DNA from: G965261775 sp965261775
GTDB taxonomy: Bacteria > Pseudomonadota > Gammaproteobacteria > Eutrophobiales > Eutrophobiaceae
Assembly (NCBI GenBank): GCA_965261775.1
Contig: OZ253477.1
Location: forward strand, 2,146,109-2,210,108
Direction of reading: 5' to 3'
DNA: 64,000 bases
A program made the position numbers and the translations under genes. The notes under the pieces were generated by a model, which saw nothing but the letters and a program-made list of their open reading frames with translations, did no database searches and was not told where the DNA came from. Positions 54,710 through 63,038 of the stretch are shown one piece after another (position 1 is the first letter of the stretch; every line of letters begins with the position of its first letter).

Positions 54710-54958
54710 TTATTTCTTCCTATTTTTAGCAATGATCAGAGCTTTCTTGGCAGTGGCAGGACCTTCTCTGACTATTCTTTTTATGGCATTAAGGCGGGTT
54801 CTAAGTGCAGTTTCTTTAGTTCCCTTCAATGCAGGGTCATGTGTAACAAGATCCTTTATCGTCAGGTTGTCGCCCTTTTGAGTCGCTATTTTGTAACAGT
54901 TCTCATAGCACCTTTTTCCTATTGTTCGAAGCAATCTATCCAGTTGTTGGTCGTTCAT
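54710..54958 (-). CDS. Small basic hypothetical protein
   Basis: An 82-residue basic, helical protein (MNDQQLDRLLRTIGKRCYEN, GPATAKKALIIAKNRKK). No family is recognised. It starts at the stop of the hsdR remnant with a one-base overlap, so it is coupled to it. Confidence 0.5.
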   Translation of the reverse strand: MNDQQLDRLLRTIGKRCYENCYKIATQKGDNLTIKDLVTHDPALKGTKETALRTRLNAIKRIVREGPATAKKALIIAKNRKK

Positions 54959-55266
54959 TATCTCCTCCTGCTTTTGGCTATCTGCATGGTTTTCTCAATG
55001 ATTTCATCCATCTGCTCCGCGCTCAAAATCATATCAAACTTGCTTTTAACCTCATCGTAGAAGAAATCATCAATACCCTTATACTGGATACGGTTAAACT
55101 TCTGTAGCTGTTCACGCAGAACACTTTCCAACAAAACATTACTGTTTTTGCCACCACGCAGGGCCAGTGCCCGCTCGGGTGAGATATACGCATACCCCAG
55201 CGCAATCAGTTCCTGCAACGCCGGGGTTTGTGACAGGTATTTTTCGTTAAACTTGAAAGCGTGCAT
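54958..55266 (-). pseudogene. Type I restriction HsdR, 5' remnant
   Basis: A 102-codon frame starting MHAFKFNEKYLSQTPALQEL and ALGYAYISPERALALRGGKN with VLLESVLREQLQKFNRIQYK. This is the start of the HsdR nuclease domain of one type I subfamily. The catalytic PD-(D/E)XK and helicase parts are missing; the frame ends with EIIEKTMQIAKSRRR. The gene order (hsdM, rhuM, hsdS, hsdR, peptidase) shows it belongs to a decayed locus. A stand-alone protein is possible but less likely. Confidence 0.65.
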
Positions 55267-55329
55267 AGAGTATTTTGTCCTGATTTAACTTCCCATGCAA
55301 GAATTTTGTGGTACTATGAATTAAAAGGT

Positions 55330-55387
55330 CCCCCCCCGATGACAAGAACCCAAGGGGTTCTCTCCGGTAACGGAGTAGTCAGGGGGG
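55330..55387 (+). ncRNA. Candidate structured RNA (three-way junction)
   Basis: A closing stem pairs CCCCCC (55332-55337) and TGAC (55340-55343) with GTCA (55378-55381) and GGGGGG (55382-55387), leaving a GA bulge. Inside are two perfect hairpins: GAACCC/GGGTTC (55346-55360) with a three-base loop, and CTCCG/CGGAG (55362-55375) with a GTAA (GNRA) tetraloop. The GNRA loop favours the plus strand. On the minus strand the structure would end in a T-run and could be an attenuator before the hsdR remnant. No known RNA family is recognised. Confidence 0.5.
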
Positions 55388-55392
55388 TCATT

Positions 55393-55605
55393 ATTTTTAA
55401 AGCCTGCATATCAATAATACTTCATCGTACCATTCTTAAAGATATCGTATTCGCTCTTCAGGGCTGGCCGAATAATCTGGTAATGTTTGTCGTCTTCCCG
55501 TCCGTCATTTCTGCAAAACTCCTTTCTGTCCCTCCTGCGAAATCCCGTCTGTCATTTCTGCAAAATCCCCTCCCGTCATTCCTCCGAAACTCCCGTCTGT
55601 CATTC
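55393..55605. repeat. Degenerate palindrome-type repeats
   Basis: Several decayed copies of the CATTCCTGCGAAA unit (for example CATTTCTGCAAAA near 55506 and 55554, CATTCCTCCGAAA near 55577) precede the first full unit. No gene is seen here. Confidence 0.5.
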
Positions 55606-56006
55606 CTGCGAAAGCAGGAATCCAGTCAAACCAGTTCATCATACAGATCTTTCCACATCCGATTATCTTTCTCAATCAGTTCTACCTTCCATTGACGTTT
55701 CTACATTTTAATCTGCTTCTCCCTGGTAATTGCTGTTTCCAGGTGGTCATGAAGTTCATAATAAACGAGAAAATGCACACCATATTTTTTGGTAAACCCC
55801 TCAACAAGATCATTCTTGTGCTGATAAACACGTTGTATCAGGTTACTGGTAATGCCTGTGTAAAGCGTGCCGTTTTTCTTACTGGCAAGGATATAAACAC
55901 AAGGCTGTTTATCATGCATGACAGGCCTCCTTTGGATTCCTGCTTTCGCAGGAATGACGGAGGGGGTTATCCCCACAGGCATGTGGACACACTGGATTCC
56001 TGCCCC
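55606..56006. repeat. 401-bp direct repeat, copy 1 (GIY-YIG unit)
   Basis: Matches 56430-56830 with few differences (offset 824). It contains a GIY-YIG gene on the minus strand and palindromic units ATTCCTGC-TTTC-GCAGGAAT at both ends. Positions 55931-56036 are also repeated at 56315-56420. Confidence 0.8.
55626..55919 (-). pseudogene. GIY-YIG endonuclease (COG2827 type), copy 1, amber-interrupted
   Basis: ATG 55919 gives MHDKQPCVYILASKKNGTLY, TGITSNLIQRVYQHKNDLVE and REKQIKM, then TAG at 55701, where copy 2 has the tryptophan of KMWKRQW. After the TAG the frame continues to the same end at 55626. The GIY and YIG motifs (CVYILAS, LYTGIT) and the catalytic arginine (QRVYQHK) are intact, but the C-terminal third is lost unless the stop is read through. 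Confidence 0.8.
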
Positions 56007-56068
56007 TGCCTGCACAGGGGTAACGTTCTTTCGCAGAGCCTGCCCCTGCGAAGGCAGGGGAATGACGC

Positions 56069-56287
56069 ACGTGCCATTCACCGGAAAGCAACTTTTGCAT
56101 CAGGTCGCGTTTTTGGGTGCGATATTGATAGGCGAGTTTTTTGAGAATGGTGATCTCACGGCGTGCTGTGTTGAGGGTATGAGCGATGCGCTTTTGCTCG
56201 GGGAAGGGGATATCGAGAAATTGATATTCAGCGATCCAATAGCATTTGTGTCCGCCCAAGTGGATTTTAATTCTGCTCACTCCTGAA
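56069..56287 (-). pseudogene. HsdS C-terminal remnant 1
   Basis: The segment LDIPFPEQKRIAHTLNTARR, EITILKKLAYQYRTQKRDLM and QKLLSGEWHV is the C-terminal conserved helix region of a type I specificity subunit. Both target-recognition domains are absent. It is flanked by palindromic units of the two GIY-YIG repeats, which appear to have inserted in or beside it. Confidence 0.75.
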
Positions 56288-56429
56288 AAACCCCCATCTG
56301 TCATTCCTGCAACATTTGGATTCCTGCTTTCGCAGGAATGACGGAGGGGGTTATCCCCACAGGCATGTGGACACACTGGATTCCTGCCCCTGCCTGCACA
56401 GGGGTAACGTTCTTTCGCAGGGGAAGGCT

Positions 56430-56830
56430 CTGCGAAAGCAGGAATCCAGTCAAACCAGTTCATCATACAGATCTTTCCACATTCGATTATCTTTCTCAAT
56501 CAGTTCTATCTTCCATTGACGTTTCCACATTTTAATCTGCTTTTCCCTGGTAATTGCTGTTTCCAGGTGGTCATGAAGTTCATAATAAACGAGAAAATGC
56601 ACACCATATTTTTTGGTAAACCCTTCAACAAGATCATTCTTGTGCTGATAAACACGTTGTATCAGGTTACTGGTAATGCCTGTGTAAAGTATGCCGTTTT
56701 TCTTACTGGCAAGAATATAAACACAAGGCTGTTTATCATGCATGACAGGCCTCCTTTGGATTCCTGCTTTCGCAGGAATGACGGAGGGGGTTATCCCCAC
56801 AGGCATGTGGACTCACTGGATTCCTGCCCC
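56430..56830. repeat. 401-bp direct repeat, copy 2 (GIY-YIG unit)
   Basis: Partner of 55606-56006. It separates the hsdS remnant from the truncated rhuM gene. Confidence 0.8.
56450..56743 (-). CDS. GIY-YIG endonuclease (COG2827 type), copy 2, intact
   Basis: A 97-residue protein with the whole single-domain GIY-YIG fold: CVYILASKKNGILYTGITSN, QRVYQHKNDLVEGFTKKYGV, VYYELHDHLETAITREKQIK and the C-terminal WKRQWKIELIEKDNRMW. The catalytic glutamate is in HLETAITREKQ. Proteins of this small family are predicted DNA-cutting enzymes of unknown role. Both copies here are wrapped in palindromic repeats, which suggests that the gene is part of a small mobile unit. Confidence 0.82.
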   Translation of the reverse strand: MHDKQPCVYILASKKNGILYTGITSNLIQRVYQHKNDLVEGFTKKYGVHFLVYYELHDHLETAITREKQIKMWKRQWKIELIEKDNRMWKDLYDELV

Positions 56831-57306
56831 CGCTTTCGCGGGGGCGGGCCTTTTCGCAGAGCCTGCCCCTGCGAAGGCAGGGGAATGACGGAGGGGGTTG
56901 CGCCCACATCCATTGTCCAGCCTTGAAGGGTGTAATCCTTGACTATTTGATTTGCCCACTTGCGGAACCGAACAGCGCGTTCATTTTCAATCTTAAACCC
57001 TACGGCAATAATGGCTGAAAGGTTATAGTGCCTGGTGTTGTAGTTTTTGCCGTCTTTGGCAGTTATTCGAAAATTTCGAATAACTGAATCTTCCTCTAAC
57101 TCACTGTCAGAAAATATCTTTTTCAGATGATAATTGATGGTATTGGTTTCCACATCATATAACACACCCATCATTTTCTGCGTTAGCCATACATCTTCAT
57201 CCGCATAAACTGCCTCAACGCCGCCTTTTCCGCTGGCGGCGACAAAGGTTAAATATTCTGCCGCCGATGATCGTATGATCGGCACCTGTGATTTCTTTTT
57301 GCTCAT
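56791..57306 (-). pseudogene. RhuM-family protein, 3' end replaced by repeat
   Basis: ATG 57306 gives VDETNTINYHLKKIF-type RhuM sequence: EDVWLTQKMMGVLYDVETNT, FRITAKDGKNYNTRHYNLSA and RFRKWANQIVKDYTLQGWTM. After GWTMDVGA the frame runs into the palindromic repeat (TPSVIPLPSQGQALRK) and stops at 56791. Normal RhuM proteins are about 330 residues. RhuM genes are common passengers of type I restriction loci; the function is unknown. It overlaps the end of the hsdM remnant. Confidence 0.78.
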
Positions 57307-57468
57307 GCGGCTACCTCCTTGAGCAGGTTAGCCATTTTGCCGCGCACCTCTGCCAATTCGTTAATTGTAGTCCTTGTAGCCCGCTGCATCCATTACGCCA
57401 CGAAAGGTGTCACAAGCAGCCCACGCCGCGTTATTTACGTCCTGTTGTTTCATTGATTCATTGGTCAT
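57303..57468 (-). pseudogene. HsdM collapsed to its two ends
   Basis: ATG 57468 starts MTNESMKQQDVNNAAWAACD and TFRGVMDAAGYKDY, the HsdM N-terminus. Immediately after, in another frame, comes ELAEVRGKMANLLKEVAA with TGA at 57303, the HsdM C-terminus. The last residues ANLLKEVAA match the end of the intact hsdM at 63.04 kb except for one residue. About 450 codons, including the AdoMet and NPPF motifs, were deleted. The start overlaps the TIR gene stop and the end overlaps rhuM (ATGA). Confidence 0.8.
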
Positions 57469-58363
57469 TGTTTATTCCCTCTAAAAATTCGCTATATCTA
57501 GAGCCTTCATCACGAAATAAAGATACTTTAGTTACGGATTTACGGACATATTGCTTTGCGATTTCTTTATCTGTTTCAATATCATTAAAAAGACATCGAA
57601 TCGCTTCTTGTTGCTCTGGAGAAATTGTTTCTTCATAGAATTGAATAATGCGACTAAAAAATTTTTTATCTAAAAATGAAAAATTGTCATCTGGCAGAAA
57701 ATCCTTGATTTCATTATTGTCCTTAGGCAAATTTTCAGGTTTCGTAGGGTCGTCGTTACTATCTGGAAAATCTGCATGCGCTATCCTGATATCAGCAATT
57801 GCACGTGAACCATTTCGCAAGACACAAAAAGTTTTAAAGCCATAGTCATCATGGCCGCTTGTTTCCAAATTCCAAGCCTCGCTAGTCTCTTGGTTTATCA
57901 AAATACCCTGCTTACCAACGTCTAGGATGGCAAGGGCATTTTTCTTTTTCTCCAGGTAGTCATCGTCTTTTGCAAACCTCGCAATTTCTTTAAGCAATTT
58001 ATTAAAAAATGCAGCGTCTGTTGCTATATCCTCATATTTAATAGCCTGTTGGTGTTTTATGAATCCCCACGTTGAAGAACCCGCTTTAATCGTCGAAATG
58101 ATGTCCTTATCTTGTCCCAGGGCAAAGCCGATTTCTTGATTAACAAACTGACTGTCTTGAGCGTCACTAGAACCAATAAGAAGAAAAATCTTACATGCTT
58201 CAAGCTCTTTTTTAATCGTGTCTAAATCGTGTTCACCTGGGTCAATATCCGCATGTGCAATGAAAGCTTCAATATCATATGCTGCTAATTGCTTTTTAAG
58301 ACTTCCAAGTTTTTTAGCATCATTGTGATGATGACTAATGAATATTTTTAAGGATTTGTTCAT
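57458..58363 (-). CDS. TIR-domain protein
   Basis: A 301-residue protein with an N-terminal TIR-like domain: LKIFISHHHNDAKKLGSLKK, IEAFIAHADIDPGEHDLDTI, ACKIFLLIGSSDAQDSQFVN and EIGFALGQDKDII. The C-terminal 150 residues show no recognised domain. Bacterial TIR proteins typically consume NAD+ during phage defence. The start overlaps the stop of an hsdS remnant (ATGA) and the end overlaps the hsdM remnant, so it was part of a restriction locus. Whether it acts alone is unknown. Confidence 0.78.
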   Translation of the reverse strand: MNKSLKIFISHHHNDAKKLGSLKKQLAAYDIEAFIAHADIDPGEHDLDTIKKELEACKIFLLIGSSDAQDSQFVNQEIGFALGQDKDIISTIKAGSSTWGFIKHQQAIKYEDIATDAAFFNKLLKEIARFAKDDDYLEKKKNALAILDVGKQGILINQETSEAWNLETSGHDDYGFKTFCVLRNGSRAIADIRIAHADFPDSNDDPTKPENLPKDNNEIKDFLPDDNFSFLDKKFFSRIIQFYEETISPEQQEAIRCLFNDIETDKEIAKQYVRKSVTKVSLFRDEGSRYSEFLEGINNDQ

Positions 58364-58530
58364 GTCAATGCTCCTTTATTATGAACCATCTGCATTAAAA
58401 TTCCTTGTGCATAGATCGCTTTGCGATTCTTAATCTCTTCAAGGAGCTGTTGCTCCCGCATTGAAAGGCTGAAAAAGTCAGCAATCTTCTTCTGCCGTTC
58501 CAAAGAGGGTAGATTGACTTCTAAATCTCC
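58360..58530 (-). pseudogene. HsdS C-terminal remnant 2
   Basis: GDLEVNLPSLERQKKIADFF and LSMREQQLLEEIKNRKAIYA, ending HNKGALT and a TGA that overlaps the TIR start. It is the last helix segment of a type I specificity subunit. It is joined near 58528 to a hipA fragment at the bases GAGATTT. Confidence 0.75.
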
Positions 58531-58708
58531 AGGCCCTGTTCAATAAAATCTGCATCATATTCAAAATATATCTTGCGCTCACGCCTTGCCAAACGCCCAA
58601 CGGGTATGGTCTCATCAGCAAAGCGCAATCCAACCTTGATATGTGAAACGGGTTCAAAACTCATGTGCGCCAGCCATGTTTACGTCCGGTCTCAGGCTTG
58701 TCTGCCAG
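58527..58708 (-). pseudogene. hipB 3'/hipA 5' duplicate fragment
   Basis: About 180 bp nearly identical to the hipB-hipA junction at 52818-53003. It contains the end of hipB (PETGRKHGWRT), the ATGA overlap and the first 47 codons of hipA (SFEPVSHIKVGLRFADETIP) up to GLEI, where the hsdS remnant takes over and gives an immediate stop. Confidence 0.85.
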
Positions 58709-58785
58709 CACATCAGAATAAGTAAAGATACCGGTCGGCTGAATGGCAGAAGCAGAAATATATCGGGCATAACTTCAGTTGAGCT

Positions 58786-61764
58786 TTATTTTCTTACTTC
58801 TCTCAATGCTCTGCTGAAAAAGTGCCTGATTGTCTGCTCGCGAGCTGCTACATCTGTCATTACGATATTTTGTAGCTGGTTATCTCTCTCAAACAACTTG
58901 ATAACTCTTTCAAAGAAGGCTTCAGAGAACGCCCCGTAAACCACATCTGGCGGGTTGTTGCGGAGCATGTCTTTCAGGTTGTCATCACCCAGAATGTCTC
59001 TGTTGACCTGCTCAAAGCGCATAAAATCTTCCCTGGTAAATTCCGTGCCGTGACGCTCATTGAAATTCTTGATAATTTCGGAAAGCGCTTTTTCCTCATC
59101 ATCCATATATGGTTTTGCACCGAACTCTTTAATAGCAGAAAGCGGACTGGTGGCTCCGGCCGAGAGAGATGCCGAGCCTTGCTCTTTCTGTTCGACCTTA
59201 AGCGCCTGCAGGCGGATCATATCGTCTGTGATTTCAATATCCGGTGGCACTTCACGGTTTGGCAAAAGCCTGCTGAGCCAGGAGGAGTAAGAGAACAACT
59301 TTTCAAGTTCCGTGTCCTCCAACCTCATCACCTGCGCCACGAAAGAATAGAAGCGCATATAGCTCTTTAGTAGCTGGCGGAACTCCTCGCGCTTTCCTTC
59401 ATCCTCTTCGTACTCAAAGCGCTGCACCGCGTTCTTAACCAGCCCTTCCAGTATGACCCTGTCATATGGTTTAAGCGGTCCTTTGTAGAAGGTTTCCGCA
59501 AAGCGATTGACCTCGGCTTCGTCAATGAACCCGAAGGATTTGATTCTCCCCTCCAATGCATAGACCTGATTGGGATCAGAAATCGCTTCAAGCGAAGTCG
59601 CCTCGTAGAATGGGCGGAAAGCATTCTGGATATCTTCAATGGTGTTTTGGAAGTCCAACACAAAGGTTTTGTCCTTGCCATAGATGGTACGGTTAAGGCG
59701 AGAAAGCGTTTGTACCGCTCGCATCCCATCCAGCTTGCGATCCACATACATGGCACATAGCTTAGGCTGGTCAAAGCCTGTCTGGTATTTTTCTGCCACA
59801 ATCAGCAGTTGATATGCTGGAGTATTAAACTTATCTGGCAGCGCGGTTTCTGCAAAGCCGTTTACTTCTGCCTCTGTATAAATCTCTCCATCCAAATTCA
59901 GCTCGCCGGAAAAAGCTACCAATACCCTCATATTTTCATATTTCTTATCCTCAATATATTTATTGAGACCGCGGTAGTATTTCAGCGCATGCTCACGGCT
60001 TTGGGTAACCACCATGGCTTTGCCTTCGCCGTTCAGCTCCTTCGCCACATGGCGACGGAAATGCTCGACAATAACCTCGACCTTTTGAGCGATGGCGGTC
60101 GGATGAAGCGTAGCAAACCGCGCCACACGACGCTGGGCTTTACGTCCCTGCAGTTTTGGATCATCCTCGATTGCCTTTTCCAGCTTATAATACTGCTTAT
60201 AAGTCATATAATTCTGCAACACATCAAGGATAAAACCTTCTTCAATCGCCTGACGCATAGAATACAGGTGGAATGGATGGGGCAGGCCATCTGCACCCTT
60301 CGTGCCGAAGCGTTCCAGCGTCACGTTGCGCGGGGTAGCCGTGAAAGCAAAATAGCTGATATTCTTCTGTGGCCCGCGCTGGCGTTGATAGTCAGCAATT
60401 ATGTCCTCCACATCTGATGGGCTGTTTTCATCATCATCGCGAGTGAGCGTTTTAGAGAGGTTATCAGCATGTTTGCCAGATTGTGAGCCATGCGCTTCAT
60501 CAATCAGCACGGCAAAGCGGCGGTTGCCCTGACCGGAGATTTCCTTCAGATGGTCGGTCGAGAATTTGTGAATGGTGGTGATGATAATCCGTGCACCTTG
60601 TTGAATCGCCTCTTTCAACTGGCGGGAGGTACCATCAATCTTTTTCACCACCCCCTTGGTTTGCTCAAATTGTGCGACTGTGTTTTGTAGCTGTCGATCC
60701 AGCACAACACGGTCAGTGACGATAATAGCCGTGTTGAACACGGGCTGGTCGGCATCATCATGCAGCGTAATCAGGCGGTGGGCTGTCCAGCCGATGGTAT
60801 TGGATTTTCCCGAACCCGTTGAGTGCTGAATCAGATAGCTATGCCCCGGGCCATTTTGCCTGGCGTGGCTGAGCATCTTGAGCACTGCATCCAGTTGTTG
60901 GAAGCGCGGAAAGATCATCACGTCTTTGCCGTCGGAGCTGTCCAGATGCATAAACCGCCCGACGATATTGAGCAGAATATCCCGTGAGAATATGGCTTTG
61001 CCTTCGGGCTGGTCGGCATAGAGATATGCCACACGAAAATCATCAGCTATATCAGGGTTGCCTGCGCCGCCTTCACGTCCACGGTTAAATGGCAGGAAGC
61101 GAGTCTTGCTATTGGCAAGCCGTGTGGTCATGGAGACGTTATCTTCATCCACAGCAAAATGCACCAGCGCACCTTGCTTGAAGGTCAACAGCGCTTCACC
61201 GGCCGGGGAACGATCCGTGCGGTATTGCTTCTCTGCATGGCGGAAGGTAGTGCCGGTAGCCTGATTTTTACATTCAATGGTCGCCAGCGGAATACCATTT
61301 ACAAACAGACCGATATCAATGCGGTTATCGTTCCTGGTGCTGTATTTCAGTTCATCAATCACCGAGAGTATGTTGGCGTTAAAGAGCCTGAGTAATTCTT
61401 CATTGATGCCGGAGGCAGGCTTAAAGAAGCAGAGCGAGAACTTAATGCCAGGAATGAGCTTGATACCCTGACGCAGCACATTCAGCGCTCCAATATCTCT
61501 CAGTGCTTTTTCCAACTGCTTGAAAAATTCGGTTTCGGCGGTCGCGGAGTATTGTTCTTCCAGCCGCTGCCATTCTTCAGTCTGGGTGGTTTTGATAAAC
61601 TGCATTACCAGCGCTTTATCAAGTGCGGATGCACGGTCAAAATCATCTGTGCTACGCGGCACATAGCCTTGCTTTGCCACCAACTGGTCAATCACATGAT
61701 ATTGCAACACATTCTCGCGGCGGATAGTGTCCTGGGAATAAGTTCGCTGGTCTGTCTCTGTCAT
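58786..61764 (-). CDS. hsdR: Type I restriction enzyme motor/nuclease subunit HsdR
   Basis: A 992-residue restriction subunit. The nuclease motif has Asp150 and Glu164-x-Lys166 (NGIPLATIECKNQATG). The helicase motifs are HSTGSGKSNT (314-323), DEAH (422-425), FTATPRNVTLERFG and a later SF2 motif VI (RAVQTLSRLNRTIYGKDKTF). A C-terminal helical region follows. It cuts unmethylated DNA after translocation when bound to HsdM2S. It is the last of three genes that overlap by ATGA, and all catalytic motifs look intact. Confidence 0.94.
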   Translation of the reverse strand: MTETDQRTYSQDTIRRENVLQYHVIDQLVAKQGYVPRSTDDFDRASALDKALVMQFIKTTQTEEWQRLEEQYSATAETEFFKQLEKALRDIGALNVLRQGIKLIPGIKFSLCFFKPASGINEELLRLFNANILSVIDELKYSTRNDNRIDIGLFVNGIPLATIECKNQATGTTFRHAEKQYRTDRSPAGEALLTFKQGALVHFAVDEDNVSMTTRLANSKTRFLPFNRGREGGAGNPDIADDFRVAYLYADQPEGKAIFSRDILLNIVGRFMHLDSSDGKDVMIFPRFQQLDAVLKMLSHARQNGPGHSYLIQHSTGSGKSNTIGWTAHRLITLHDDADQPVFNTAIIVTDRVVLDRQLQNTVAQFEQTKGVVKKIDGTSRQLKEAIQQGARIIITTIHKFSTDHLKEISGQGNRRFAVLIDEAHGSQSGKHADNLSKTLTRDDDENSPSDVEDIIADYQRQRGPQKNISYFAFTATPRNVTLERFGTKGADGLPHPFHLYSMRQAIEEGFILDVLQNYMTYKQYYKLEKAIEDDPKLQGRKAQRRVARFATLHPTAIAQKVEVIVEHFRRHVAKELNGEGKAMVVTQSREHALKYYRGLNKYIEDKKYENMRVLVAFSGELNLDGEIYTEAEVNGFAETALPDKFNTPAYQLLIVAEKYQTGFDQPKLCAMYVDRKLDGMRAVQTLSRLNRTIYGKDKTFVLDFQNTIEDIQNAFRPFYEATSLEAISDPNQVYALEGRIKSFGFIDEAEVNRFAETFYKGPLKPYDRVILEGLVKNAVQRFEYEEDEGKREEFRQLLKSYMRFYSFVAQVMRLEDTELEKLFSYSSWLSRLLPNREVPPDIEITDDMIRLQALKVEQKEQGSASLSAGATSPLSAIKEFGAKPYMDDEEKALSEIIKNFNERHGTEFTREDFMRFEQVNRDILGDDNLKDMLRNNPPDVVYGAFSEAFFERVIKLFERDNQLQNIVMTDVAAREQTIRHFFSRALREVRK

Positions 61765-63038
61765 GACGCCATTGCCTCCTCAATATTGTTGAGGCGCTTA
61801 TCCGTGCCTCCTTTTTTCTTCCATGCTTTGACATCTAATTGCCCTGTCACCGCTTCGGTGATAAGGGAATTTTTAAACTCTTCCAATAAGACAATCGATT
61901 TTCCTGTTTTTTCTTTCAATTGTATTTCGAAGTTTACGGCCTTCTCAACCTCTTTTTGTAGAGACAATTTAGGAATTGGAATTTTTTCTTTACCTAGTCG
62001 CCACGCATTAAGCGGCCTGTTCCTTCCAGCAGAGCCTCTAGAAGCCTCGTTAAGTAAAAAATTTCCTAGGACACTTCTTAGAAAACCGAGAATATATGCT
62101 GTTTTTATCCCGTCTTTTCCTCTATAGACAGGATAACGATGAGACACAACGCAGCCACCTTCTCTTGCGGTAGCAATAGCAACAGCTCCTTCCCATGCAA
62201 ATTGACCGCTTATTATTAGATCCCCTTCCTTAACAAAGAAGAAATTGGAATCCCCCATACTTTCTTCATCGGCGGCTGGTTTTTTAAATATCCCCCTACC
62301 CCTATTATAAAGCCCTAAACGAGTCAGCTCTTCATGTTCAGACAGGTTGACCTCGCGCCGCATTCTCTTAACGGCATTCTCAAATCTAATTCTTGGGAGA
62401 TTCGGATTTGATATTGCGTTATCTACTAAAGAATTTATTCGGCTAGATGTCAGCTTAGAAAACTTTCTTTTCTTCTCAATCAGCTGGTCAATACGAGCGA
62501 TTTCACAATCCAGAAAATCTGCGATTTCTTTTTGGATATCAGCATTAGGAAGCCATACATCGTTTGCAAACCAAGCTGAAGTATCTAGATTTTGAATGCC
62601 CGTATTTTGCTTTATAAACTGGTGGCTATAACCACTCATGTATTGAGAGGCGATAAGGTAAAGTAGATAGCGGTTACAAACGTTGCATTTTGGCCTTATT
62701 CTTGCCACAAAATTTGATGTTAATGCTAATTCATCTCCTTCAAAAGCAACTATTCTACCTACTGGCGTTTTTTCTCCACCACCAGATTTTTCAATTAAAA
62801 GATCACCTTTTTGTAGAGCCAATTTTTCGATTTGCTTAATTGGATATGAGCGAATAGTCGGTTCCGCAAAAGACGTACGGAGTCTAGACCATTCGAAATC
62901 TGCCACCCTAACGCAAACAGCATCTGTTGAGTCTTCTCCTGCTTCGCTTCCCCACGCGCCATTTTGACAATTTTCCATCAAAAACTTGATACGGTGTTGG
63001 CTCCATTGAGAGGGAACTTGATCATAGTATGACTTCAT
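61761..63038 (-). CDS. hsdS: Type I restriction specificity subunit HsdS
   Basis: A 425-residue subunit with two target-recognition domains and two conserved helices. TRD1 is near LQKGDLLIEKSGGGEKTPVG and the first spacer helix is QKEIADFLDCEIARIDQLIE. TRD2 is near VKEGDLIISGQFAWEGAVAI and the second helix is QKEVEKAVNFEIQLKEKTGK. It determines the bipartite DNA target, which cannot be read from sequence. It overlaps both neighbours. Confidence 0.93.
   Translation of the reverse strand: MKSYYDQVPSQWSQHRIKFLMENCQNGAWGSEAGEDSTDAVCVRVADFEWSRLRTSFAEPTIRSYPIKQIEKLALQKGDLLIEKSGGGEKTPVGRIVAFEGDELALTSNFVARIRPKCNVCNRYLLYLIASQYMSGYSHQFIKQNTGIQNLDTSAWFANDVWLPNADIQKEIADFLDCEIARIDQLIEKKRKFSKLTSSRINSLVDNAISNPNLPRIRFENAVKRMRREVNLSEHEELTRLGLYNRGRGIFKKPAADEESMGDSNFFFVKEGDLIISGQFAWEGAVAIATAREGGCVVSHRYPVYRGKDGIKTAYILGFLRSVLGNFLLNEASRGSAGRNRPLNAWRLGKEKIPIPKLSLQKEVEKAVNFEIQLKEKTGKSIVLLEEFKNSLITEAVTGQLDVKAWKKKGGTDKRLNNIEEAMAS

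Noticed and set aside
55330..55387. Hammerhead ribozyme suggested by GATGA and GAA near the junction
   Set aside because: The obligatory CUGAUGA and GAAA core elements are not in the required places around the stems.
29138..55703. Possible reassignment of TAG, because two genes have TAG where family members have tryptophan
   Set aside because: Other genes such as hmuR and hemP end normally at TAG and the mutations are simple TGG to TAG changes, so ordinary nonsense mutation is the better explanation.
55606..56830. Repeats that could be mistaken for a CRISPR array
   Set aside because: The repeats are unequal in length, carry a gene and have no regular spacers. They are palindromic elements and a long direct duplication. 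No cas gene is present.
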